From the NCBI GenBank assembly GCA_965279655.1, contig OZ257255.1:3658001-3722000 (forward strand): a stretch of DNA of 64,000 nucleotides, written 5' to 3'. Origin of the DNA: SCTM01 sp965279655 (GTDB lineage Bacteria > Pseudomonadota > Alphaproteobacteria > Rhodospirillales > Rhodospirillaceae). Below the pieces are notes generated by a model. That model was not told the DNA's origin, did no database searches, and saw only the letters and a list, made by a program, of their open reading frames with translations. Within the stretch, counting starts at the first letter, position 1. Each line of letters begins with the position of its first letter. The position numbers and the translations under genes were made by a program. Below are positions 49,730-59,342 of this stretch, in pieces.

Positions 49730-50184
49730 ACGTCCTGATCGCCGCCATCGGCCGCGCCAAGGCGGGTCCCGAGAAGGACCTGACGGAAGAATACATTGCG
49801 CGCCTGCCGTGGCGCGTGGACCTCAAAGAGATCGAGATCAAGAAGGAAGCGGACGCCGCCACCCGCAAAGCGAAGGAAGGCGCGGCCCTGCTTGCCGCCG
49901 TTCCCGCCGGCGCGCGAATCGCCGTGCTCGATGAGCGCGGCAAGGCACAGAGCAGCGAACAGTTCGCGAAACGCATCGCGGCGTGGCGCGACGGCGGCGC
50001 GCGGTCGATTGCATTCCTCATCGGCGGCGCCGACGGTCACGATGAGACGGTGCGCGCCCGCGCCGAGTTGCTGCTGTCTTTCGGCGCCATGACCTGGCCC
50101 CATATGATGGTGCGCGCGATGTTGGCGGAACAGCTTTATCGGGCGCATAGCATTCTGACGAATCATCCCTATCATCGCGCATGA
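49726..50184 (+). CDS. rlmH: 23S rRNA (pseudouridine-1915-N3)-methyltransferase
   Basis: A 152-residue SPOUT methyltransferase. The GTG start overlaps the preceding stop. It has IAAIGRAKAGPEKDLTEEY, LDERGKAQSSEQFA, the SAM-binding knot AFLIGGADGHDE and the C-terminal SPOUT end LLAEQLYRAHSILTNHPYHR. It modifies helix 69 of 23S rRNA. The stop overlaps the nudC start (ATGA). Confidence 0.95.
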   Translation: MNVLIAAIGRAKAGPEKDLTEEYIARLPWRVDLKEIEIKKEADAATRKAKEGAALLAAVPAGARIAVLDERGKAQSSEQFAKRIAAWRDGGARSIAFLIGGADGHDETVRARAELLLSFGAMTWPHMMVRAMLAEQLYRAHSILTNHPYHRA

Positions 50185-51101
50185 CGCCGGAAGAACTTCT
50201 CAACCGCTTGGCCTTCGTCGCGCCGCCTCATGAGCGCAACGCGGAACTGCGCGGCGATGAGGCGGCCATCGATGCGTTCCTCACCGGCGGCAAAGCGCAG
50301 TTCCTCCCGGTTTGGCGGCATAAGCATCCATTCCACATCGGCGACGCCGGTGCGGCGACGCCGCTGATCCTGGATCGGGTTTCGAACCCGGGCGACGCCG
50401 TGTTCCTGGGCATCATCGGCGAGACCCCCTGGTTCGGGATCGGGCTCGATGACACGGTGGAGCACGACGTGCCGGCGGAGTTCCGTCCGCTGACGGAGAT
50501 GCTGCCGGTCCTGTCCGCGGACACGGCAGCGCTGATGGTGCATGCGCGTGCGCTGGTGATCTGGCGCGCGAATCACCGCTTCTGCGGACGCTGTGGCGCG
50601 CCGACGCGCGTGATGGAGGCGGGCCACAGCATCAGATGCACCAATCCGGATTGCGCGCATCGCTCGTTCCCGCGCACCGATCCGGCGATCATCACGTCCA
50701 TCATCCATCCGGACGGGGACCAGATTCTGCTCGGCCGCCAGTCGTCATGGCCGCCCGATGTGTATTCCACGATCGCCGGCTTTGTGGAGCCGGGCGAAAG
50801 CCTGGAAGCGGCGGTGGGCCGCGAAGCGCTAGAGGAAACCGGTGTGCAGGTCAGCGACGTGCGTTACGTCGCGTCGCAACCCTGGCCGTTCCCGTCGTCG
50901 ATCATGCTGGGCTTCACCTGCCGCGCGACGACCACCGCGATCCGCCGCAACGACGGGGAACTGGAGGACTGCCGCTGGTTTACCCGCGCGCAGGTGCTCG
51001 CCGGCGGCACCCGGGGCGATCCGGGCAGCGGGCTGAAGCTATCGCATCCGTTCTCGATTTCGCGCTATCTGATCGACAGCTGGGTATTCGGAGCGCGCTA
51101 G
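50181..51101 (+). CDS. nudC: NAD(+)/NADH pyrophosphatase (RNA-deNADding Nudix hydrolase)
   Basis: A 306-residue Nudix enzyme. After an N-terminal domain comes a zinc ribbon (FCGRCG ... CTNPDCAH, about 134-157). The Nudix domain follows, with box GFVEPGESLEAAVGREALEE-TG (about 197-219) and the NudC-specific SQPWPFPSSIM motif just behind it. It hydrolyses NADH and can remove NAD caps from RNA. It overlaps rlmH by 4 bases; the pheA gene converges on it with a 4-base overlap. Confidence 0.94.
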   Translation: MTPEELLNRLAFVAPPHERNAELRGDEAAIDAFLTGGKAQFLPVWRHKHPFHIGDAGAATPLILDRVSNPGDAVFLGIIGETPWFGIGLDDTVEHDVPAEFRPLTEMLPVLSADTAALMVHARALVIWRANHRFCGRCGAPTRVMEAGHSIRCTNPDCAHRSFPRTDPAIITSIIHPDGDQILLGRQSSWPPDVYSTIAGFVEPGESLEAAVGREALEETGVQVSDVRYVASQPWPFPSSIMLGFTCRATTTAIRRNDGELEDCRWFTRAQVLAGGTRGDPGSGLKLSHPFSISRYLIDSWVFGAR

Positions 51102-51961
51102 TGCGCCTTCTTCGCCGCCGCGTAGCGGAAGGGATGGCCCGGATACGTGCCGAGAATTTTCACTTCCTTCGAGAAGAAGCGCAGGTCTTCAAAAGCCAGC
51201 TGCAGCGCGCGCTCGTCCGGGTGACCGTCGACCTCGGCGTAGAATTGCGTCGCGGTGAAATGGCCGCCGACCATGTAGCTCTCGAGCTTGGTCATGTTCA
51301 CGCCGTTGGTCGCGAATCCGCCGAGTGCCTTGTAAAGCGCGGCCGGTACGTTGCGCACCCGGAACACGAATGACGTGACCAGCGGGCCTTTCTTCGGGTT
51401 CGTCTTCACCGGCGTCTTCGACATGATCAGGAAGCGCGTGGTGTTGTGGTCCTCGTCCTCGATGTTGGAGGCGAGTGTCTTGAGGCCGTAGATCTTCGCG
51501 GCCAGGGGCGGCGCGATCGCGGCCACGGTCTTGTCGCCACGCTCCGCCACATCCTTGGCCGCGCCTGCGTTGTCGGCGGAGATGATCGGGGTCAGCTTGA
51601 GCTTGCGGATGTACTTCGCGCACTGGCTCAAGGACTGCACGTGGCTCTCGACGCGCTTCAGCGTCTTCAGGTTCGCGCCCGGCACGGCCATGAGCTGATA
51701 GGTCACGCGCAGGAAGTGCTCGCCGATAATCGACAGGCCGGAACCCGGCAGGATGTGATGGATGTCCGCCACGCGTCCGGCGATGGAGTTGTCGACAGGG
51801 ATCATCGCGAGACGCGCGTTGCCCTTCTCCACCGCTTCGAACGCTTCCTCGAAGCGCACGCAGGGCAGCGGCGTCATCTTCGGGAATCGCTCTTTGCAGG
51901 CGATGTGGGAATTGGCGCCGAGGAAGCCCTGGAACGCGATGCTGTTCTTGCCGACGCTCAT
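51098..51961 (-). CDS. pheA: prephenate dehydratase
   Basis: A 287-residue monofunctional prephenate dehydratase for phenylalanine synthesis. The PDT domain (1-185) has IAFQGFLGANSHIA, MIPVDNSIAGRVADIHH, NAGAAKDVAE and NTTRFLIMSK. The C-terminal ACT regulatory domain (about 195-280) has KLESYMVGGHFTATQFYAEV, so feedback by phenylalanine is expected. No chorismate mutase domain is present. It lies 11 bases downstream of kdsB. Confidence 0.95.
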   Translation of the reverse strand: MSVGKNSIAFQGFLGANSHIACKERFPKMTPLPCVRFEEAFEAVEKGNARLAMIPVDNSIAGRVADIHHILPGSGLSIIGEHFLRVTYQLMAVPGANLKTLKRVESHVQSLSQCAKYIRKLKLTPIISADNAGAAKDVAERGDKTVAAIAPPLAAKIYGLKTLASNIEDEDHNTTRFLIMSKTPVKTNPKKGPLVTSFVFRVRNVPAALYKALGGFATNGVNMTKLESYMVGGHFTATQFYAEVDGHPDERALQLAFEDLRFFSKEVKILGTYPGHPFRYAAAKKAH

Positions 51962-51972
51962 GTGCCCCCCCC

Positions 51973-52707
51973 TTACGCGACGCCCAGAAGCCGCCGCGCA
52001 CGATCGAGATCCGCCGGCGTATCCACGCCGAGCGGGATCGTGTCGACGAGGGCGGCCGCCATGCGCATGCCGTTCTCGATGGCGCGCAGCTGTTCCAGCC
52101 GCTCGCGCACTTCCAGAATCGTCGGCTTCAAGCTCACGAAGCGCCGGAGCGCTTCCCGGCGGAAGGCATAGATGCCGATGTGGTGATAGTGATCGCCCGG
52201 GCCGGACGGGATCAGGTTGCGGCTGAAGTAGAGGGTCGGGCCCACGGTCTCGCCCGGCGCCAGGGACATGGCGGCTTTCACCACGGCGGTATCGGTGAGT
52301 TCTTCCGCCAGGGTGATTTTCGCGACCACGGTGGCGATATCGATCTCCGGCCGGGCCAGGGGTGTAACGGACGCCGCCACGAGCTTCGGCTCCAGGGTGG
52401 GCAGATCGCCCTGAACGTTCACCACCACGTCGAATTTGCCGGCGGGGTCGTAGGCCTCGGCCGCCGCATGGACCCGGTCGGAGCCCGACGGCAGGTCCGG
52501 GTCGGTCATGACCGCGATTCCGCCGGCTTTAGTGATGACGTCGGCGATAGCCTGGTCCCCGCAAGCCACGACCACCGGCCCGGCGTTGGCGGCCAGGGCC
52601 CGGCGCCAGACATGCACGATCATGGGCTGATCGCCGATCATTGCCAGAGGCTTGTCGGGCAGACGGGTGGCCTTCAAACGGGCGGGAATCACGATCAGCG
52701 CGGGCAT
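51973..52707 (-). CDS. kdsB: 3-deoxy-manno-octulosonate cytidylyltransferase
   Basis: A 244-residue CMP-Kdo synthetase for lipopolysaccharide. It starts MPALIVIPARLKATRLPDKPL (nucleotide-binding N-terminus), then PMIVHVWRRA, MTDPDLPSGSDR, NVQGDLPTLEP and HHIGIYAFRR. A longer in-frame extension upstream is unlike the family and is rejected. First gene of kdsB-pheA, divergent from the cytochrome c gene across 202 bp. Confidence 0.95.
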   Translation of the reverse strand: MPALIVIPARLKATRLPDKPLAMIGDQPMIVHVWRRALAANAGPVVVACGDQAIADVITKAGGIAVMTDPDLPSGSDRVHAAAEAYDPAGKFDVVVNVQGDLPTLEPKLVAASVTPLARPEIDIATVVAKITLAEELTDTAVVKAAMSLAPGETVGPTLYFSRNLIPSGPGDHYHHIGIYAFRREALRRFVSLKPTILEVRERLEQLRAIENGMRMAAALVDTIPLGVDTPADLDRARRLLGVA

Positions 52708-52909
52708 GGGGAAAGCGGCCTCTGTCAGCTCACGGACCCTTGCAGTCCGGCGGCGACATATACGGGACCGCCGCGGCAGTGTCCCTAGGATTTTCCGCCG
52801 CCGCCATAAGGGCTTGGCCCTCGCCCGCGATCGGGGCGGAGGCCTTGATTCGTATTGAGATTTCCCCCCAGACCCAGTATTCAAGGCGCGCATCTTTCGC
52901 GGGGATTCT

Positions 52910-53548
52910 ATGAGCATTCTGGACAATCGCACCTTCCAGGGCGTCGTGAGCGCCTTCTGGCTCGCTTTCTTGGCCGTCCTGGGCGTGAATTACGCCAGCA
53001 ACATCGCGATGACCGGCACCCTCTTCGCGGAAGTGGAGAAGATGGAGAAGTTCGGCTTCCCGATCGAAGTGGTCGAAGAAGAAGCCGGCCCGGCGAGCGG
53101 TGGCGGCGGCGCACAGCGCCCGGACATCAAGCCGCTGCTCGCGGCTGCGAAACCGGAAGACGGCGTTGCGGTGTTCCGCAAGTGCGCCTCGTGCCACACG
53201 GTCGACGTGGGCGGCAAGAACCTCACCGGTCCGAACCTGCACAACATCGTCGGCGACGCCGTCGCCGACCGCAACGGCTTCAAGATCAGCGAATCCCTGA
53301 AGGCCGTTGGCGGCAACTGGGATTACGACAAGCTCGACGACTACCTCGAGAATCCGAAGCGCCTTGCGCCAAAGGGCACCATGTCCTTCGCCGGCTTGAA
53401 GAAGCCCGTCGAGCGCGCCTCGGTGATCAAGTACCTGATGGCGAACACCGAAAATCCGCCGCCGGTTCCGGCCAGCGCGCCGGCTGCCGAAGCCGCGCCG
53501 GCCGCAGCGGCCCCGGCCGCAGCGCCCGCCGCCGAACCGAAAAAGTGA
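52910..53548 (+). CDS. membrane-anchored class I cytochrome c (CycM-like)
   Basis: A 212-residue cytochrome c. A single uncleaved N-terminal membrane anchor (about 10-30) is followed by a linker and the haem-binding CASCHT (Cys92, Cys95, His96). The likely axial Met is in KGTMSF (Met158). A Pro/Ala-rich tail of about 22 residues closes the protein. The haem domain (FRKCASCHTVDVGGKNLTGP) resembles mitochondrial-type cytochromes c that carry electrons from the bc1 complex to terminal oxidases in alphaproteobacteria. Position beside kdsB/pheA is common in the class. Confidence 0.9.
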   Translation: MSILDNRTFQGVVSAFWLAFLAVLGVNYASNIAMTGTLFAEVEKMEKFGFPIEVVEEEAGPASGGGGAQRPDIKPLLAAAKPEDGVAVFRKCASCHTVDVGGKNLTGPNLHNIVGDAVADRNGFKISESLKAVGGNWDYDKLDDYLENPKRLAPKGTMSFAGLKKPVERASVIKYLMANTENPPPVPASAPAAEAAPAAAAPAAAPAAEPKK

Positions 53549-53566
53549 CGCGTCGCGCGTAATCTC

Positions 53567-54385
53567 ATGACCGAGGGCGCGTTCGCAGACCGCTGCATCG
53601 CCCTCGTGCATGAACTGGCAGACGCCAGCGGCAAGATCGCGCTTGCGCACTTCCGCGCCAACGTCACCGTCGATACCAAGAGCGATGCCACGCCGGTCAC
53701 CATCGCCGACCGGGACGCGGAAGCGTCCATGCGCGAACGCATCCGCAAGGCATTCCCCGACCACGGCATCCTGGGCGAAGAGCACGGCCAAGAGCAGCGC
53801 GACGCGGAATGGCTGTGGATCCTCGACCCCATCGACGGCACCGCCTCCTTCATCTCCGGCGTGCCGCTGTTCGGCACTTTGATCGGCCTGTGGCAGCGCA
53901 CCGCCGACGGCGCCGGCAAGCCTTACCTCGGCTGCATCAATCACCCGGCCATGAACGAGCGCTGGATCGGCGGCGCCGGCAAGAAGACATCCGTCAACGG
54001 CAAGGAAGCGCGCGCGCGCAGCTGCGCCGCCATCGGCGAGGCGACTCTGTTCGCGACCGCGCCCGGCGGATTGAATGCGAACCAGGGCCGCGCATTCGCC
54101 CGGCTTGAGCGCGCCGTGAACCGCCGGCGCTTCGGCGGCACGGACTGCTATCACTACGCCATGGTTGCATCGGGCTGGATCGATCTCGCGTGCGAAGCGG
54201 GACTGAAGCTCCACGATTACGCCGCTCTCGTGCCTGTGATCGAAGGCGCCGGCGGCAAGATCACCGATTGGAATGGGCAGCCCTTGACCCTAGAGTCCGA
54301 GACATCGGCCCGCGGCGAAGCGATCGCCGCCGGCGATGCCCGCGTCCATGCGACCGCGGTGACCATGCTTCAGGCGTCCGCCTGA
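53567..54385 (+). CDS. hisN: inositol-monophosphatase-family phosphatase, probably histidinol-phosphatase
   Basis: A 272-residue Mg-dependent phosphatase. Metal ligands are visible as GEEHG and LDPIDGTASFISGVPLFGTLIGL; the second-site Asp is in AGLKLHDYAALVPVIEGAGG. The FISGxPLFGTLI sequence matches the HisN branch, which dephosphorylates histidinol phosphate, more than classic inositol or 3',5'-bisphosphate phosphatases. It is located between a cytochrome and the peptide transporter, with a 29-base gap to the first binding protein. Alternative: general inositol monophosphatase. Confidence 0.82.
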   Translation: MTEGAFADRCIALVHELADASGKIALAHFRANVTVDTKSDATPVTIADRDAEASMRERIRKAFPDHGILGEEHGQEQRDAEWLWILDPIDGTASFISGVPLFGTLIGLWQRTADGAGKPYLGCINHPAMNERWIGGAGKKTSVNGKEARARSCAAIGEATLFATAPGGLNANQGRAFARLERAVNRRRFGGTDCYHYAMVASGWIDLACEAGLKLHDYAALVPVIEGAGGKITDWNGQPLTLESETSARGEAIAAGDARVHATAVTMLQASA

Positions 54386-54414
54386 GAAAGCTGTTCGGCG
54401 AAGGAGTGCACACG

Positions 54415-56289
54415 ATGACACGTCTGCTCGGTTTGGCGGCGGTGGCGGTTCTGTTCGCGCTGGGCGCGGCGAATCCGGCCAGCGCCATCGTGCGCGGCAA
54501 GCCGGTGCATGCGCTCGCGATGCTGGGCGAGCCGAAGTTCGGACCGAACCAGCCGTTCGGTTATGTGAACCCCAACGCACCCAAAGGCGGCGCTTTGCGG
54601 TTGGAAGCACTCACGCCGACGTTCGACAGTTTCAGTCCGTTCATCACGAAAGGAACGCCAGCCTCGGGCATGCTCTCCTTCATCGGCAGCAACGGTCCCT
54701 TCTACGAAGGGCTGACGGCGCGCGGCGACGACGAGCCGTTCGCGGTCTACTGCCTGCTGTGCGAAACCGTGACGGTGGCGGAGGACAATGGTTGGGTCGA
54801 GTACGCCTTGCGTCCGCAGGCGAAGTTCCACGACGGAAGTCCGGTCACACCGGAAGACGTGATCTTCTCTTTCGAGATCTTGATGTCGAAAGGCGCGCCG
54901 AACTTCAAAGCCTATTACGCCGACGTGGCTAAGGTGGAGAAGACCGGCGACCGCAAGGTGCGCTTCACCTTCAAGACCAATGGCAACAATGAGTTGCCGA
55001 TCATCCTCGGGGACCTGGTGGTCCTCAGTAAGAAGTATTGGGAGAAGCGTGACTTCACCGCCACCACGCTCGATCCGCCTGTGTCGACGGGGCCCTATCG
55101 CGTCGCCTCCTTCGAACAGGGACGCTACATCGTCTACAAGCGCGACCCCAATTACTGGGGCAAGGAATTGCCTATGAACAAAGGCATCCATAATTTCGAC
55201 GAGCTGCGGTTCGACTACTATCGTGATGACGATGTCGGCTTCGAGGCCTTCAAGGCATCCCAGTTCGACATCAAGTATGAGAACACCGCCTTACGCTGGG
55301 CCACCGGCTACGACCAGAAGCTGATCGATGCCGGTTATATGAAGAAAGAAGACCTGAAGGACGGCACACCCGGCAACATGCAGGGCTTCGTGATGAACCT
55401 GCGCCGCGCGAAGTTCGCCGATGTGCGTGTGCGTGAAGCGATGGCGCTGGCGTTCGACTTCGACTGGAGCAACAAGACCATCGCTTACGGTCAGTACGAA
55501 CCGATGGCCAGCTACTTCGGCAAATCCGAATTGGCGTCCACGGGCCTGCCTCAGGGTGAAGAACTGGAGATCCTTGAAAAGCACCGCGGCAAGGTGCCGG
55601 AAGAAGTCTTCACCAAGCCCTTTGCGCCACCGCGCAGCGACGGGACCGGTGGAAATCGCGATAACTTGCTGAAAGCCCGCAACCTTCTGCAGCAGGCGGG
55701 TTGGACCGTGAAGGACGGCACGCTGACGAATGCGAAGGGCGACAAGTTCGAATTTGAGTTTCTGCTGGTTCAAGCCGGCCTCGAGAAATGGGTCAGCCCC
55801 TACCTACGCAATCTCGAACGGCTGGGGATCAGAGGGCGTCTGCGGATCATCGACGCGCCGCAGTACGTCAACCGCGTTTCGGCCTTCGATTTCGACATGA
55901 TGGTCGGCGTTCCCGGACAAACACTGTCGCCTGGCAACGAGCAGCTTGAGTTCTGGGGTACCGCCGCTGCCGATCGACCCGGTAGCCGCAACTTGTCCGG
56001 GATCAAGAACCCGGTCGTCGATGAAATCATCGCGGGGCTGATTGCCGCCAAGACGCGTGAATCCTTGATTGCCCATTGCCGTGCACTGGACCGAGTGTTG
56101 CTGTGGAATTGGTACGCGGTGCCGGAACTGGTCGTCGCGGGCACGCGCGTCGCCTACTGGACAAAAGTTGCGCGTCCCGCGGTGACCCCGTTGAATGGCC
56201 CGGATTACATGACCTGGCCGACGTGGTGGTACGACGCGGCGGGCGCCAAGAAGCTCGAAGAGCGGCGTCCGGCGGCACCCAAGAAATAA
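54415..56289 (+). CDS. extracellular solute-binding protein, family 5 (YejA-like), paralogue 1
   Basis: A 624-residue periplasmic binding protein. The ATG has gaaggag upstream; the signal peptide ends near NPASA before IVRGKP. SBP family 5 features include GYVNPNAPKGGALRLE, the TPEDVIFSFE motif and TLSPGNEQLEFWG. It delivers oligopeptides or peptide-like compounds to the YejB/YejE channel encoded downstream. The next gene is a paralogue (shared VRGKPV.AL, PNAPKGG, FHDG/FSDG, STGPY, YWGK.L). No lipobox or membrane anchor here. Confidence 0.9.
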   Translation: MTRLLGLAAVAVLFALGAANPASAIVRGKPVHALAMLGEPKFGPNQPFGYVNPNAPKGGALRLEALTPTFDSFSPFITKGTPASGMLSFIGSNGPFYEGLTARGDDEPFAVYCLLCETVTVAEDNGWVEYALRPQAKFHDGSPVTPEDVIFSFEILMSKGAPNFKAYYADVAKVEKTGDRKVRFTFKTNGNNELPIILGDLVVLSKKYWEKRDFTATTLDPPVSTGPYRVASFEQGRYIVYKRDPNYWGKELPMNKGIHNFDELRFDYYRDDDVGFEAFKASQFDIKYENTALRWATGYDQKLIDAGYMKKEDLKDGTPGNMQGFVMNLRRAKFADVRVREAMALAFDFDWSNKTIAYGQYEPMASYFGKSELASTGLPQGEELEILEKHRGKVPEEVFTKPFAPPRSDGTGGNRDNLLKARNLLQQAGWTVKDGTLTNAKGDKFEFEFLLVQAGLEKWVSPYLRNLERLGIRGRLRIIDAPQYVNRVSAFDFDMMVGVPGQTLSPGNEQLEFWGTAAADRPGSRNLSGIKNPVVDEIIAGLIAAKTRESLIAHCRALDRVLLWNWYAVPELVVAGTRVAYWTKVARPAVTPLNGPDYMTWPTWWYDAAGAKKLEERRPAAPKK

Positions 56290-56305
56290 CGCTCCGGGAT
56301 ATTTC

Positions 56306-58279
56306 ATGCGCTTCGGCGCCTTCGTCCTCGCCGCTGCCGTCGCCCTGGCCGGACCCGCACATGCCGTCGTGCGCGGCAAGCCCGTGCCGGCGCTCGCGCT
56401 CTACGGCGAGCCCAAATACGGGCCGGGCTTCACGCACTTCGATTACGCGAACCCGGATGCGCCCAAGGGCGGAACGTTCACCAAGGTGAATGAGAACTAC
56501 GACACGTTCGACACCTTCAATCCTTTCACCGTCAAGGGTGCTGCGGCCCACGGCGCGGAAATGCTGCAGTTCGAGACCCTGATGACGCCAAGTCAGGATG
56601 AGCCCATGAGCGTGTATGGGCTGATCGCGGAAACGGCCGAGGTGGCGCCCGACAACAGCTGGGTCCAGTTCGTGATTCGCGCGGAGGCGAAGTTCAGCGA
56701 CGGCGCCGCCGTAACGCCCGAGGACGTGGTCTTCAGTTTCGAGACCCTGACCGCGAAGGGATTTCCGCGCTTCAAGAGCATGTTTGCCGACGTCGAAAAG
56801 GTGACCACGCCGGCACCTCGCACGGTGCGCTTTTCATTCAAGGCGACAAGCAACCGGAAGCTCCCGATCCTGATCGCGGAATATCTGCCGATTCTCTCGA
56901 AGACCTATTGGAAGGATCGTGATTTCGCCGCGACGACGCTCGCGCCGCCGATCTCGACCGGCCCCTACGCGATCGAATCCTTCGAGGCGGGGCGTCATCT
57001 CATCTATCGCCGCCGCGACGACTATTGGGGCAAGGACCTCGCGGTGAATCGCGGCCTGTGGAATTTCGAGCGGGTGCGCTTCGAGTACTACCGCGACGAC
57101 GATGTGATGTTCGAGGCCTTCAAGACCGGCGCCCACGATTTCTTGCGCATCTACTCCGCACGCCGCTGGGTCCAGGGATTCGACTTTCCCGCCGCCCACG
57201 ACGGACGCGTCGTCAAGTTCGAGTTCCGCACGATCAATCCCATCAACGTGCAGCCGCTTGTGCTCAATCTGCGCCGGCCGATGTTCAAGGATCGCCGCGT
57301 ACGCGAGGCGATCAACGCCACGTTCGATTTTGAATCCCTCAACGCCAACCTGTTCCGCAAGCAATACGTCGCGGTCCGTAGCTACTGGCAGGGATCGCCG
57401 TTGGCGGCGACGGGCCTTCCCGGTCCGGATGAGCTCAAGTTGCTTGAGCCATTGCGCGACCGGATTCCGCCGGAGGTGTTCACTGCGGAATTCAACCAAC
57501 CGGCCACAAAGGGCGACGGCAACGCGCGCGAGAGCCTGCTCAAGGCGCGCGAGTTGCTGTTGGCGGCGGGATGGGAACTGCGCGACGGCGTCCTGACGGA
57601 GAAGGCGACCGGCACGCCCTTGCGGTTCGAGATCATCTACAGCCAGCAAGGCCTCGATCGGTCGTTCCTGCCGATGACGCAAAATCTGCGTCGCCTGGGC
57701 ATCGATGCCAAGCTTCGCCTGATCGACACGCCGCAGCTGATCAATCGCCTCAATAGCTATGACTTCGACTCGGTCATGGTGAGCGGCCCGCCTTACGACC
57801 TGACCCCGGGCCCGGAACTCGAGGACTATTGGAGTTCCGCCTCCGCCGACCGTCCGGCGGGCTACAATTACAGCGGCGTGAAGGATCCGGCGGTCGATGC
57901 TCTGGTTTCCAATATCGTGGGCGCTGAAACCTACGAGGACCTTACGGCCGCGGCGAAAGCCTTGGACCGCGTGCTGACGTGGAACTTCTATCAAATCCTG
58001 ACCTATAGCGGCGCCGAGGAGCGATTCGCCTACTGGACGCGGCTGGAGCAGCCCAAGACGCTGCCGGCGCTCGGCCTCGGCAAAATGGGCGGCTTCTCCA
58101 CTTTCGGCATGGGTGAAACCGCCATCGCCTTGTGGTGGGCGAACCCGAACGCGCCCAGCGCCGCGCAGACCGCATCCGGCAAAGACGCGACCCGCGGGTG
58201 GATTGTGGGACTTGTCGGGGTGGGAATCGTTATGCTGGTCTGGATACTGATGCGCCGGCGGAAACCAGGAAGGCCCTAA
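56306..58279 (+). CDS. extracellular solute-binding protein, family 5 (YejA-like), paralogue 2 with C-terminal membrane anchor
   Basis: A 657-residue paralogue of the preceding binding protein. The signal peptide ends near GPAHA. The family 5 domain (about 20-605) has TPEDVVFSFETL and PISTGPYAIESF. Unlike its neighbour it continues into a hydrophobic segment GWIVGLVGVGIVMLVWIL near the C-terminus, followed by RRRKPGRP, which looks like a single membrane anchor with a positive cytoplasmic tail. It precedes the permease gene by 4 bases. The anchor would keep this binding protein at the transporter. Confidence 0.9.
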   Translation: MRFGAFVLAAAVALAGPAHAVVRGKPVPALALYGEPKYGPGFTHFDYANPDAPKGGTFTKVNENYDTFDTFNPFTVKGAAAHGAEMLQFETLMTPSQDEPMSVYGLIAETAEVAPDNSWVQFVIRAEAKFSDGAAVTPEDVVFSFETLTAKGFPRFKSMFADVEKVTTPAPRTVRFSFKATSNRKLPILIAEYLPILSKTYWKDRDFAATTLAPPISTGPYAIESFEAGRHLIYRRRDDYWGKDLAVNRGLWNFERVRFEYYRDDDVMFEAFKTGAHDFLRIYSARRWVQGFDFPAAHDGRVVKFEFRTINPINVQPLVLNLRRPMFKDRRVREAINATFDFESLNANLFRKQYVAVRSYWQGSPLAATGLPGPDELKLLEPLRDRIPPEVFTAEFNQPATKGDGNARESLLKARELLLAAGWELRDGVLTEKATGTPLRFEIIYSQQGLDRSFLPMTQNLRRLGIDAKLRLIDTPQLINRLNSYDFDSVMVSGPPYDLTPGPELEDYWSSASADRPAGYNYSGVKDPAVDALVSNIVGAETYEDLTAAAKALDRVLTWNFYQILTYSGAEERFAYWTRLEQPKTLPALGLGKMGGFSTFGMGETAIALWWANPNAPSAAQTASGKDATRGWIVGLVGVGIVMLVWILMRRRKPGRP

Positions 58280-58283
58280 GTCC

Positions 58284-59342
58284 GTGTTTGTCTACATCCT
58301 TCGCCGCCTTGCCCTCATCCCGCTGACGCTGCTTGGCATCATCGCGCTGAACTTCGCCATCGTGCAGGTGGCCCCCGGCGGCCCGGTGGAACAGGTGCTG
58401 GCCAAGGTACGCGGCATGGACGGCGGCCGGGGCGGGGACACCGTGGGCGGCGGCACCGGCGCCTATCGCGGCGCGCAAGGCCTCGATCCGGAGTTCATCA
58501 AAAGCCTGGAAAAGCAGTTCGGCTTCGACAAACCGGCCCATGAGCGCTTCATCATCATGGTGAAGAACTATGTGCAATTCGATCTCGGCGAGAGCTTCTT
58601 CCGTACGGTGCGGGTGACGCAGCTGATCTGGGAGAAGCTGCCGGTCTCCGCCTCCATCGGTTTGTGGTCGACGCTGATAATCTATCTCGTCTCCATACCG
58701 CTGGGCATCGCCAAGGCAGTGCGCGACGGAACGCGCTTCGACGTCGCGACGTCCTACGCGGTGATCGTCGGCTACGCAGTGCCGGGATTCATGTTCGCGA
58801 TCCTCCTGATCGTTGTGTTCGCCGGCGGCAGCTATCTCCAGTGGTTCCCTTTGCGCGGGCTCACCTCCGACAACTGGGCTGAACTCAGCCTGTGGCACAA
58901 GATCACAGACTACCTCTGGCACTTGGTGCTGCCGGTAACGGCGCTGGTGATCGGCGGCTTTGCCTCGCTCACCATGCTGACCAAGAACTGCTTCCTGGAT
59001 GAGATCAACAAGCAGTACGTCCTCACGGCCCGCGCGAAGGGACTGACCCAGAACCGCGTCCTTTATGGGCATGTGTTCCGCAACGCCATGCTGGTGGTGA
59101 TCTCCGGCTTCCCGGCAACGCTCGTCGGCATGCTGTTTACCGGCGCCCTACTGATCGAGGTGATCTTCTCCCTCGATGGTCTCGGTCTGCTCGGTTATCA
59201 GGCGACACTGGACCGCGACTACCCGGTAATCTTCGGCACGCTCTACATCTTCAGCATCATCGGCTTGGTGCTGAATCTGCTTAGCGACCTGACCTATCAC
59301 CTGGTCGACCCGCGCATCGACTTCGAGGCGCGTGAGATATGA
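58284..59342 (+). CDS. yejB: peptide ABC transporter permease, YejB-like
   Basis: A 352-residue inner-membrane permease (binding-protein-dependent transport family) with six membrane segments and the EAA-type loop RAKGLTQNRVLYGHVFRNA. GTG start 4 bases after the binding-protein stop. It has the large insertion after TM1 (GGGRGGDTVGGG-type Gly-rich linker) seen in YejB. The stop overlaps yejE (ATGA). Confidence 0.9.
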   Translation: MFVYILRRLALIPLTLLGIIALNFAIVQVAPGGPVEQVLAKVRGMDGGRGGDTVGGGTGAYRGAQGLDPEFIKSLEKQFGFDKPAHERFIIMVKNYVQFDLGESFFRTVRVTQLIWEKLPVSASIGLWSTLIIYLVSIPLGIAKAVRDGTRFDVATSYAVIVGYAVPGFMFAILLIVVFAGGSYLQWFPLRGLTSDNWAELSLWHKITDYLWHLVLPVTALVIGGFASLTMLTKNCFLDEINKQYVLTARAKGLTQNRVLYGHVFRNAMLVVISGFPATLVGMLFTGALLIEVIFSLDGLGLLGYQATLDRDYPVIFGTLYIFSIIGLVLNLLSDLTYHLVDPRIDFEAREI

